Shown here: piece after piece, positions 26,656 to 35,090 of the stretch
How the letters are laid out: each line of letters opens with the position of its first letter
Position numbering within the stretch: position 1 is the first letter of the stretch
Source of the DNA: Candidatus Scatomorpha intestinavium
GTDB lineage: Bacteria > Bacillota > Clostridia > Oscillospirales > Oscillospiraceae
Assembly: GCA_018712985.1 (NCBI GenBank)
Contig: DVGA01000041.1
Coordinates: 1 to 64,000, forward strand
DNA length: 64,000 bases
Reading direction: 5' to 3'
The notes under the pieces: generated by a model
What the model was told of the DNA's origin: nothing
The model's input: the letters and a program-made list of their open reading frames with translations, nothing else
Database searches by the model: none
Made by a program: the position numbers and the translations under genes

Positions 26656-28560
26656 TCAGGCGTTTGCGGCTTCTTTCGGCTTGTTGCCGGTGTAGAGCTG
26701 GTAGTATTTGCCCTGCTTTTCGATCAGCTCGTCGTGCGTGCCGCGCTCGATTATGCGCCCGAGCTCCATGACCATGATGCAGTCGGCGTTCCTTACGGTT
26801 GAGAGGCGGTGGGCTATGACGAAGGTCGTACGGCCGGTCATAAGAGCGTCCATGCCGCCCTGCACGAGCTTTTCGGTCCGCGTGTCTATCGAGCTCGTGG
26901 CCTCGTCGAGTATCAGCACCGGGGGATCCGCAACCGCGGCACGGGCTATGGCAATGAGCTGCCGCTGGCCCTGCGAGAGGTTCGCGCCGTCGCCGGTCAG
27001 CATGGTCTGATATCCGTCCGGCAGGCGCCGTATGAAGCCGTCCGCGTTCGCGAGCGTGGCGGCGGCTATGCACTCCTCGTCCGTAGCGTCAAGGTTGCCG
27101 TAGCGGATGTTTTCCATGACGGTGCCGGTGAAGAGGTGGGTGTCCTGAAGCACTATGCCGAGGCTGCGGCGGAGGTCCTGCTTCTTTATCTTGTTGATAT
27201 TTATGCCGTCGTAGCGTATTTTGCCGTCCGCGATGTCGTAGAAGCGGTTGATGAGGTTGGTGATGGTGGTCTTGCCCGCGCCGGTGGCGCCGACGAAGGC
27301 TATCTTCTGCCCGGGCTTCGCCCACATGGATATATCGTGCAGCACGAGCTTATCCTCGTCGTAGCCGAAGTCCACGTGGTCGAACACGACCTGGCCGCGC
27401 AGTTTGGTGTAGGTGACGGTGCCGTCCGCCTTGTGCGGGTGCTTCCAGGCCCAGACGTTGGTGCGCTCCTCAGTCTCATAGATCTCGTCGCCCTCGCCCT
27501 CCTTGGCGTTGACGAGCTCGACGTAGCCCTCGTCCTTTTCAGGCTCCTGGTCCATGAGGTCGAAGACGCGCTGCGCGCCGGCGGCGGCGGTGACGACGAA
27601 GTTTACCTGCATGGAGAGCTGGGAAATGGGGTTGGTAAAGCTCCTGTTCAGCCCGACGAAGGTGACGACGGTGCCTACGGTGACGCCGGCGAGGCCGTTT
27701 ATTGCGAGGATCGCGCCGACGATGGCGACCACGGCGTAGCTCAGCCAGCCGATGTTGGCATTCACCGGCATCAGCATATTGGCAAAGGTGTTGGCCATAC
27801 AGCCGCTCTCACGAAGGGCTTCGTTTACTTCACGGAAGCCGGCCTTGGCCTCTTCTTCATGGCAGAAGACCTTGACGACCTTCTGGCCGTCCATCATCTC
27901 CTCGATGTAGCCGTCGACCGCGCCGAGGTCATGCTGCTGCTTGATGTAGTACTTGGCTGAGAACTTGGTGAACTTGCTCGTGATGAAGAGCATCAGCACC
28001 GCGGTGAGCAGGCTTATGATGGTGAGCACCGGGTTGAGCACGATCATGGTGATGAGCGTGGCTATCATGGTGATCGCCGAGTTTATCGTCTGAGGTATCG
28101 TCTGGCTTATGAGCTGGCGGAGCGTGTCGATATCGTTGGTGTATACGCTCATGATGTCGCCGTGGGCGTGAGTGTCGAAATACTTTATCGGCAGGGACTC
28201 CATCTTGCTGAAAAGCTCGTCGCGCAGGAGGCGCATGGTGCCCTGGCTGACATTGACCATCAGGCGGCTGTAGCAATAGGCGGCGATGACGCCGGCGCCC
28301 ATTATGCAGATGAGCCTGATGATGTCGTTGAGCAGCTCGGGGAAGAGGTCCGCGCCGGTGTTGAGCATGGGCTCGATGTAATCGTCGACAAGGGTCTGCG
28401 GGAAGGTGGCGCCGATGACGGAGGTCACGGCGTTTATGAGTATGCAGACTATCACAAGGGCAAAGACCCATTTATAGTTTGCGAGCATGTATTTGACAAC
28501 GCGGCCGAGCAGCGGCATGGAGCCCTTGATGTGGCCGCGGCGTCCCTTTTTCTGGTTCAT
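26656..28560 (-). CDS. ABC transporter ATP-binding/permease protein (multidrug-type half transporter B)
   Basis: GATGAGKTTITNLINRFYDIADGKI; LSQGQRQLIAIARAAVADPPVLILDEATSSID; start MNQKKGRRGHIKG at 28560. Confidence 0.93.
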   Translation of the reverse strand: MNQKKGRRGHIKGSMPLLGRVVKYMLANYKWVFALVIVCILINAVTSVIGATFPQTLVDDYIEPMLNTGADLFPELLNDIIRLICIMGAGVIAAYCYSRLMVNVSQGTMRLLRDELFSKMESLPIKYFDTHAHGDIMSVYTNDIDTLRQLISQTIPQTINSAITMIATLITMIVLNPVLTIISLLTAVLMLFITSKFTKFSAKYYIKQQHDLGAVDGYIEEMMDGQKVVKVFCHEEEAKAGFREVNEALRESGCMANTFANMLMPVNANIGWLSYAVVAIVGAILAINGLAGVTVGTVVTFVGLNRSFTNPISQLSMQVNFVVTAAAGAQRVFDLMDQEPEKDEGYVELVNAKEGEGDEIYETEERTNVWAWKHPHKADGTVTYTKLRGQVVFDHVDFGYDEDKLVLHDISMWAKPGQKIAFVGATGAGKTTITNLINRFYDIADGKIRYDGININKIKKQDLRRSLGIVLQDTHLFTGTVMENIRYGNLDATDEECIAAATLANADGFIRRLPDGYQTMLTGDGANLSQGQRQLIAIARAAVADPPVLILDEATSSIDTRTEKLVQGGMDALMTGRTTFVIAHRLSTVRNADCIMVMELGRIIERGTHDELIEKQGKYYQLYTGNKPKEAANA

Positions 28561-28577
28561 ACAGCCATCTCCTCCTT

Positions 28578-30317
28578 TCATGCCGGCTGGTCGAAGTCGC
28601 CGCCGCCCTTTATCTGGCTCTCGTAGATCTCCTGATAAATGGCGTTGGTCTTCAACAGGTTCTCGTGCGTGTCGAAAGCGTCGATGCGGCCGTCGTCGAG
28701 GACGAGTATGCGGTCGGCGTCCTGTACGCTTGAGATGCGCTGGGCAATGATTATCTTGGTGGTGCCGGGTATAGTCTCGCGGAACGCGGCGCGGATTTTG
28801 GCGTCGGTCGCGGTGTCGACTGCGCTGGTGGAGTCGTCGAGTATCAGCACCTTGGGGCTCTTGAGCAGGGCGCGCGCTATGCACAGGCGCTGCTTCTGGC
28901 CGCCGGACACGTTGTTGCCGCCGCGCTCGATGCGCGTGTTGTAGCCGTCCGGGAAGCGGTCGATGAACTCGTCGGCGCAGGCGGCGCGGCAGGCGGCCTG
29001 ACACTCCTCAAGCGTGGCGTCCTGCTTGCCCCAGCGCAGGTTGTCGAGGATAGTGCCGGTGAAGAGGGTGTTCTTCTGCAGCACGACGGAGACCTGGTTG
29101 CGGAGCGCTTCCATGTCGTAGGCCCTGACGTCTATCCCGCCGACCTTTACATCGCCGCTGTCTACGTCGTAGAGACGGCAGATGAGGTTCACAAGGCTGC
29201 TCTTGCCGGAGCCGGTCCCGCCGATGACGCCGATGGTCTCGCCGGACTTGATGTGCAGGTCGATGTCGCTCAGCGCGTTCTTGCCGCTGCCGTGCTTATA
29301 GGAGAAGTTAACATGGTCGAAGTCGATGTCGCCGTTGGGGACCTCGTAAATGGGGTTTTCAGGGTCATGGAGGTCGGGCGTCTCGCGCAGGACCTCGCTT
29401 ATGCGGCGGATGCTCGCAAGGGACATGGTTATCATGACGATGAGCATGGAGAGCATCATAAGGCTCATGAGAAGGCTCATGATGTAGCTGAAAAGGCTCG
29501 TGAGGTCGCCGGTGGTGAGTGAGCCGCCGACTATGAGCTCGGCGCCCATCCAGCTGACCATGATGATGCAGAAATAAACCGAGAGCATCATGGCGGGGTT
29601 GTTGAAGGCGAGCAGGCTCTCTGCCTTGACGGATAGCTTGTAGAGCATGTCGCTGGCCTTGTTGAACTTCTTGTCCTCATAGTCCTCGCGGACGAAGGCC
29701 TTTACCACGCGTATGGCGGAGACGTTCTCCTGCACGCTGGCGTTAAGGTCGTCGTAGCGGTCGAACAGGCGGTTGAATATGCGTATCGTGACAACCATTA
29801 TCGTGCCGAGCACGATGATGAGGAAAACCGCCGCAATGAGGAAGATGGGCGCGATCTGCGGGCAGATGATAAGGCACATGATAAAGCTGAATATAAGGTT
29901 CAGCGGAGCGCGCACGGCCATGCGTGTGCACATCATGTAGGCCCACTGTACGTTCGTGATGTCCGTGGTCATGCGGGTGACCAGGCCGGGGACGGAGAAT
30001 TTGTCGATGTTGGAAAACGAAAATGTCTGAACGTTGTTGTAAATCGCCTCGCGCAGGTTCGCGCCGAAGCCGGTTGCGGCCTTTGAAGCAAAGCGGCCGG
30101 CCGCCGCGGCGAAGGCAAGGGAGACGAAGCTCATCAGTACCATCAGCAGGCCGTACTTGACGACCACCGACAGGTTGGAGGCCTGAAGGCCGTCGTCGAT
30201 GATGATGGCGGTGACAAAGGGGAGGAGTATCTCGAGCAGGACCTCACCGGCGGTGAGGCCCATGGCAAGATAGGCGTCCTTCGCGTATTTGCCCGCCTGT
30301 TTCAGAACGAGTTTCAA
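28578..30317 (-). CDS. ABC transporter ATP-binding/permease protein (multidrug-type half transporter A)
   Basis: GGTGSGKSSLVNLICRLYDVDSG; VSGGQKQRLCIARALLKSPKVLILDDSTSAVDT (degenerate D-loop/Walker-B typical of heterodimeric exporters). Confidence 0.93.
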   Translation of the reverse strand: MKLVLKQAGKYAKDAYLAMGLTAGEVLLEILLPFVTAIIIDDGLQASNLSVVVKYGLLMVLMSFVSLAFAAAAGRFASKAATGFGANLREAIYNNVQTFSFSNIDKFSVPGLVTRMTTDITNVQWAYMMCTRMAVRAPLNLIFSFIMCLIICPQIAPIFLIAAVFLIIVLGTIMVVTIRIFNRLFDRYDDLNASVQENVSAIRVVKAFVREDYEDKKFNKASDMLYKLSVKAESLLAFNNPAMMLSVYFCIIMVSWMGAELIVGGSLTTGDLTSLFSYIMSLLMSLMMLSMLIVMITMSLASIRRISEVLRETPDLHDPENPIYEVPNGDIDFDHVNFSYKHGSGKNALSDIDLHIKSGETIGVIGGTGSGKSSLVNLICRLYDVDSGDVKVGGIDVRAYDMEALRNQVSVVLQKNTLFTGTILDNLRWGKQDATLEECQAACRAACADEFIDRFPDGYNTRIERGGNNVSGGQKQRLCIARALLKSPKVLILDDSTSAVDTATDAKIRAAFRETIPGTTKIIIAQRISSVQDADRILVLDDGRIDAFDTHENLLKTNAIYQEIYESQIKGGGDFDQPA

Positions 30318-30322
30318 AGTTT

Positions 30323-30778
30323 TTATCCCTCCAAGTTGCTGTCCTCAGGTGACGAAAGGTTTTTAAGCATTTTTTTCTGGAGCCGGCTGAAGGTCTGGAT
30401 CTCCTCGTCGGAAAAGCCCCGGAAGAGCAGGTCCGGCAGAGCCTTGAGCATTGAATCCATCATGTCGCGCACGTGCTCTCCCTTTTCCGTTACGCGCAGC
30501 AGCTTGCGCCGCTCGTCCAGCGGGCAGCCCTCCACGCTTATATAGCCCTTTTCCCGCAGCCGCTTGACCAGCGACGACGCGGCCGACATGGAGTAGCCAA
30601 GCTCCCGGTGCAGATCCGTAAGCGAGGTTTCCCCCTCGGAATTTTCAAGGATGTGCAGCAGCACGGTGGCCTGTACTCCGGTCAGTCCCTGCTCGGCAAG
30701 CGCCCTGTCGCTCTTCGCTGAGAGCTGGATGCTTATATACCTGTTGTCCCTGACCATTTCGCCAAGGTCAACATCCAT
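30323..30778 (-). CDS. MarR family transcriptional regulator
   Basis: GVQATVLLHILENSEGETSLTDLHRELGYSMSAASSLVKRLREKGYISVEGCPLDERRKLLRVTEKG winged helix. Confidence 0.92.
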   Translation of the reverse strand: MDVDLGEMVRDNRYISIQLSAKSDRALAEQGLTGVQATVLLHILENSEGETSLTDLHRELGYSMSAASSLVKRLREKGYISVEGCPLDERRKLLRVTEKGEHVRDMMDSMLKALPDLLFRGFSDEEIQTFSRLQKKMLKNLSSPEDSNLEG

Positions 30779-30942
30779 CAGAGCGTTTACCCCCTTTCTT
30801 TAGATGTTAACTATTTGGACGTTGATATTTATAGCACGATGGGACTTGAAAGTGAAATACAAATGTGTTATTATCTATAAAAGTTTTTTATAGATTTTCC
30901 ACATCGTACAAAGCAGGTCAAATTTGCCGGAGGTGTTTTTGC

Positions 30943-31824
30943 CTGAATACCACACAGCTTGAATGTTTCATAGCCGTTGCGAACTGCCTGAATTTTTCGC
31001 GCGCGGCGGAGCAGCTCCGGCTCACCCAGCCGGCGGTGAGCCACCAGATAAGCTCCCTTGAGGATGAATTGGGGGTAAAGCTCTTCAAAAGGACAAGCAA
31101 GAGCGTACGTCTGACGCGCGAGGGCAACCTCTATACACAGTATGCCGGGGAGATACTTCGCCTTTTCAACGTGTCCAGGGGCCGCGTCAGGGCGGTTGGG
31201 GAGGAGCAGAGGAGGGTGCTCGGAATAGGCTGCCGGAACACCTTCGAGCTCAGGCTGCTGTCCGGGGCACTTGCGGAACTGCGGGAAGAGGACGGGAATT
31301 TCATTCCGTCGCTGCGCGTGGTGCCGCACGACTCGCTTGAAAACCTACTCCTGGACGGGGAGATACAGGTGATGCCCACGTTCAAAGAGAATGCCCCGAA
31401 GCGCGCCGTATACCGCGAGCTCGCGCTGTGCAGGGTGGTCTGCGCCCTGCCGGAGGACAGCCCTCTCGCTGAGCGCGGGAGCCTTGAGGTGCAGGATATC
31501 GCACAGAGCTGTTTCCTGGCCATCTCGCGGCCTAATGCCTCGCCAAGAGCAGTGATAGACGTCCAGAACCGGCTTATTGCCGGGAGAGGCCCGGGGAGCG
31601 TTATTTTCTGCGAGAGCATCGAGGCGCAGAGCGCCGTGATCGCGGCGGGCTTCGCGGTTTCCGTGCTGGCAGAAACCCCGGGAATACAAATGGACGGAGT
31701 GTGCTATGTGCCGGTGGCGGGGACGGAGCCGATTTCCTACGGCGCAGCCTATATGCCCGACAGCCGGGACGCGCTGCTGAACCGCTTCCTTGGCCTGCTG
31801 GCGGAAATATCGAAGCGGGAATGA
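30943..31824 (+). CDS. LysR family transcriptional regulator
   Basis: NTTQLECFIAVANCLNFSRAAEQLRLTQPAVSHQISSLEDELGVKLFKRTSKSVRLT; the homologous N-terminus begins at a CTG codon with SD CCGGAGGTG. Confidence 0.88.
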   Translation: MNTTQLECFIAVANCLNFSRAAEQLRLTQPAVSHQISSLEDELGVKLFKRTSKSVRLTREGNLYTQYAGEILRLFNVSRGRVRAVGEEQRRVLGIGCRNTFELRLLSGALAELREEDGNFIPSLRVVPHDSLENLLLDGEIQVMPTFKENAPKRAVYRELALCRVVCALPEDSPLAERGSLEVQDIAQSCFLAISRPNASPRAVIDVQNRLIAGRGPGSVIFCESIEAQSAVIAAGFAVSVLAETPGIQMDGVCYVPVAGTEPISYGAAYMPDSRDALLNRFLGLLAEISKRE

Positions 31825-31830
31825 AACACA

Positions 31831-31869
31831 GACCGCCCCGCAGCGCGGCTTCCGCGCTGCGGGGCGGTC
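31831..31869. terminator. Terminator hairpin GACCGCCCCGCAGCGCGG-cttc-CGCGCTGCGGGGCGGTC between convergent genes
   Basis: 17-18 bp near-perfect stem. Confidence 0.8.
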
Positions 31870-31883
31870 AGCAGGGTATGTAA

Positions 31884-32147
31884 TCAAAGGAATGTCTGAA
31901 GCAGTATGAGCAGCACCAGACCCGGGATGCCCAAAACACCGGCCACGAGGGCGTTTGTCGCGTTCACTCCGAGCGACAGGTCAAAAAAGCCGCCGATGAA
32001 GTTGAAAACGAAGAGCATAACGAAGCCGCAGAGCATGTTCAGCAGCAGCTTCAGTATCAGCTTCATCGGCGTTTTGAGTATTGCCACGAGCAGCCATATT
32101 AGCAGCGCGCAGGCCGCGATGACGGCAATGGTCGCGGGTGTTTCCAT
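31884..32147 (-). CDS. Pro-sigma-K processing inhibitor BofA family protein
   Basis: PMKLILKLLLNMLCGFVMLFVFNFIGGFFDLSLGVNATNALVAGVLGIPGLVLLILLQ is diagnostic for BofA. Confidence 0.93.
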   Translation of the reverse strand: METPATIAVIAACALLIWLLVAILKTPMKLILKLLLNMLCGFVMLFVFNFIGGFFDLSLGVNATNALVAGVLGIPGLVLLILLQTFL

Positions 32148-32163
32148 GTGTTTCCTCCTGTTG

Positions 32164-32388
32164 CTACAGATACAGGGCCTTCAGGTTGCGTATCACGCAG
32201 CTGTATTTACTCCTGAGGGCGCTGATCTCAAAAATACATACATCCATCGTCGCGCTGTCGGTGACGGTGTCGAACTGGCGGTAGGCCTCGCTGAGCGAGC
32301 GGCGCACTTCGCTCAGCTCGGCGGTGGCTTTGGCGATCTCCGCGCGCTTTTCGCGCGCTGCTCTCGAACGTTTGGACATGGCGTTCAC
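32164..32388 (-). CDS. DUF2508 (YaaL) family protein
   Basis: 74 aa, adjacent to bofA as in other Firmicutes; Y-x-FDTVTD...IFEISALRSKYSCVIRNLKA. Confidence 0.8.
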   Translation of the reverse strand: MNAMSKRSRAAREKRAEIAKATAELSEVRRSLSEAYRQFDTVTDSATMDVCIFEISALRSKYSCVIRNLKALYL

Positions 32389-32596
32389 ACTCCTTGTCCA
32401 TATATTCTATTCAAAAGCAGGGAGCTTTAACCGTGCGCATGAAAAAATTCCCGCAAATATATCGCGCAGGCCGCGGCATACTACTCCCGGAGCTTAAGAG
32501 AGGCGCTCGAGCGGCGAGAGATATAAAACCCGCGGAGATGTCCTGAAAGAGCTCAAGTTCCGCGGGAATTCGCGAACGCGAAACAAACCCGGCGGG

Positions 32597-32642
32597 GCGG
32601 CGGGAGAGAGGCCGGAAGGCGAGCTCTCCCGCTTTTTTATTT
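32597..32642 (+). terminator. Orphan plus-strand intrinsic terminator GCGGGAGAG...CTCTCCCGC + TTTTTTATTT
   Basis: Strong stem and T tract in an intergenic region with no annotated plus-strand gene upstream. Confidence 0.75.
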
Positions 32643-32795
32643 AATGACGCAGGTTAGCGCGCAATGTTTCCTTTTGCGCGGAGGGCGGGGCAAATCAAAT
32701 GGGCCTTGCAATTTTCCTAAAGGTAAGATATAGTATATGGGTAAAAATGTGCCTTTGTGATACAATATCTTGTGATGTGAGAGGGAAAACGGTAA

Positions 32796-34781
32796 ATGGC
32801 GAAAAATACGGCCGAGAGCTACGGTAACGAAAGCATCTCGCAGCTCAAAGGCGAGGACAGGGTGCGCAAGCGCCCGGCAGTCATTTTCGGCTCCGACGGG
32901 CTGGAGGGCTGCGAGCACGCAATGTTCGAGATACTCTCGAACTCCATAGACGAAGCGCGCGCCGGAAACGGCAACATTATAACACTCACACGTTACCTCG
33001 ACAAGAGCATAGAGTGCGAGGACTTCGGGCGCGGCTGCCCGGTGGACTGGAACCCGGTTGAAAAGCGCTACAACTGGGAGCTCGTCTTCTGCGAGCTGTA
33101 CGCGGGCGGCAAATACCGCAACAACGACGGCGGGGACTATGAGTACTCCCTCGGGCTGAACGGCCTCGGCAGCTGCGCCACGCAGTACGCGAGCGAATAC
33201 ATGGATGTGTGCGTCAGGCGAGACGGGAAGAAGTACACGCTGCACTTCGAGCGCGGGCGCATAGTCGGTGAAATGCAGGTCGAGCAGGCGGACAGGAAAA
33301 AAACCGGCACGGACATACGCTGGCGGCCGGACCTCGAGGTTTTTACGGACATAGACATCCCGCTCGAGCACTACGAGGAGACGCTGCGGCGGCAGGCGGT
33401 CGTGAACGCCGGGGTCACGTTCCGGCTCAGGAACGAGGTCGCCGCCGGCAAGTTTGAGACGAAGGATTTTTTCTATGAGCACGGCATACTCGACTATGTG
33501 CAGGAGATCGCCGGGGAAGAGGTGCTCAGCGCGCCGCATTTCATCTCCGCGGAGCGCAAGGGGCGCGACCGGGCGGACAAGCCGGAGTATAAGGTGAAGC
33601 TCTCCGCGGCCTTCTGTTTCTCTGTGAAGGTAAACCTTATAGAATACTATCACAACAGCTCGTGGCTTGAGCACGGCGGCGCACCGGAAAAGGCCGTGCG
33701 CAGCTCGTTTGTCTACGCGGTGGACAGCTACATCAAAAAGACCGGCAAGTATCAGAAAAACGAGAGCAAAATCACCTTCCAGGACGTGGCGGACTGCCTT
33801 GTGCTCGTCACCAACTGCTTCTCGACGCAGACAAGCTATGAGAACCAGACAAAAAAGGCCATCACCAACCGGTTTATCCAGGAGGCCATGGCGGAGTTCT
33901 TCCGCGAGCAGCTTGAAATCTATTTCATAGAGCACAAGGCGGAGGCCGACCGCGTGGCCGACCAGGTGCTCATAAACAAGCGCAGCCGCGAGCAGGCCGA
34001 GAGCACGAGGCTGAACATCAAAAAGAAGCTCACCGGCAGCATGGACATCTCCAACCGCGTGCAGAAGTTCGTCGACTGCCGCAGCAGGGACGTGTCGAAG
34101 CGGGAAATTTACATCGTCGAGGGCGACAGCGCGCTCGGCGCCTGCAAGCTCAGCCGCGACGCGGAGTTCCAGGGGATCATGCCCGTGCGCGGCAAAATCC
34201 TCAACTGCCTGAAGGCGGATTACGGGCGGATTTTCAAAAACGAGATTATCACAGACCTGATTAAGGTCCTCGGCTGCGGCGTGGAGGTACAGAAGCACGC
34301 AAAGGAGCTGCCGGGGTTCGACCTCGACAGCCTGAGGTGGCGGCGGGTCATAATCTGCACCGACGCGGACGTGGACGGCTTCCAGATCCGCACGCTGATA
34401 CTCACCATGCTCTACCGCCTGACGCCCACGCTGATTCGCGAGGGGCTGGTGTATATCGCCGAGTCGCCGCTGTATGAAATAAACTCCGGCGGCAAGACCT
34501 GGTTCGCTTACTCCGAGCGCGAAAAGTCTGAAGTGCTCGCCTCGCTGAACGGCGCGAAGTGCACGATAAACCGCTCTAAGGGCCTTGGCGAGAACGACCC
34601 GGACATGATGTGGCTCACCACCATGAACCCGGAAACGCGCCGCCTTATCCGCGTGATGCCCGAGGATGCGGAGCGCACGGCCGAGGTTTTCGACCTGCTG
34701 CTCGGCGACAACCTCTCCGGCAGGAAACAGTATATCTCAGATTTCGGCAGCCAGTACCTTGACCTTGCCGACATATCTTAA
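32796..34781 (+). CDS. parE: DNA topoisomerase (ATP-hydrolysing) subunit B, type IIA (ParE/GyrB-like)
   Basis: HAMFEILSNSIDEARAGNG GHKL motif; YIVEGDSALGACKLSRDAEFQGIMPVRGKILN; CTDADVDGFQIRTLILTMLYRL TOPRIM; followed by subunit A. Confidence 0.88.
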   Translation: MAKNTAESYGNESISQLKGEDRVRKRPAVIFGSDGLEGCEHAMFEILSNSIDEARAGNGNIITLTRYLDKSIECEDFGRGCPVDWNPVEKRYNWELVFCELYAGGKYRNNDGGDYEYSLGLNGLGSCATQYASEYMDVCVRRDGKKYTLHFERGRIVGEMQVEQADRKKTGTDIRWRPDLEVFTDIDIPLEHYEETLRRQAVVNAGVTFRLRNEVAAGKFETKDFFYEHGILDYVQEIAGEEVLSAPHFISAERKGRDRADKPEYKVKLSAAFCFSVKVNLIEYYHNSSWLEHGGAPEKAVRSSFVYAVDSYIKKTGKYQKNESKITFQDVADCLVLVTNCFSTQTSYENQTKKAITNRFIQEAMAEFFREQLEIYFIEHKAEADRVADQVLINKRSREQAESTRLNIKKKLTGSMDISNRVQKFVDCRSRDVSKREIYIVEGDSALGACKLSRDAEFQGIMPVRGKILNCLKADYGRIFKNEIITDLIKVLGCGVEVQKHAKELPGFDLDSLRWRRVIICTDADVDGFQIRTLILTMLYRLTPTLIREGLVYIAESPLYEINSGGKTWFAYSEREKSEVLASLNGAKCTINRSKGLGENDPDMMWLTTMNPETRRLIRVMPEDAERTAEVFDLLLGDNLSGRKQYISDFGSQYLDLADIS

Positions 34782-34793
34782 GGAGGCAGAATC

Positions 34794-35090
34794 ATGAGCT
34801 TTCAAACCGCAAAGAAAACGGTCATAACACTCATGGCCGTTATAGTCGTCTTCTGCGTCACGGCGCTGATCATGCGCGGCTCCAACGAGCCGGTAGCGGC
34901 GATCTTGTCCTACTCCGCCCTCGCGCTGCTGGCGTTCCTGACGTTCACAATTTTCAAATGGCTCCGCTGCCCCTATTGCGGCAAGGTGCTGCTGCGCAAG
35001 CTCGTGTGGCTGAAAGTCTGCCCGGAATGCAAGCGCAACCTTGATACCGGGCTGCGCGAAAAGAAAAAAAGCAAGGGCGGAGTCAGGTAA
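34794..35090 (+). CDS. Small membrane protein with C-terminal zinc-ribbon (hypothetical)
   Basis: 98 aa; two predicted TM segments then CPYCGKVLLRKLVWLKVCPEC; lies between parE- and parC-like genes; stop abuts the parC ATG. Confidence 0.75.
   Translation: MSFQTAKKTVITLMAVIVVFCVTALIMRGSNEPVAAILSYSALALLAFLTFTIFKWLRCPYCGKVLLRKLVWLKVCPECKRNLDTGLREKKKSKGGVR

Noticed and set aside
26809-27960. 383-aa plus-strand ORF opposite the ABC gene
   Set aside because: Shadow ORF; the minus strand encodes clear Walker A/B and signature motifs.
32597-32629. GGCCGGAAGGC resembling the SRP RNA GGAA tetraloop
   Set aside because: Stem is immediately followed by a T tract and lacks the conserved SRP symmetric/asymmetric internal-loop sequence; best explained as an intrinsic terminator.
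32637-34298. 553-aa minus-strand ORF opposite parE
   Set aside because: Antisense shadow ORF with no domain signal.
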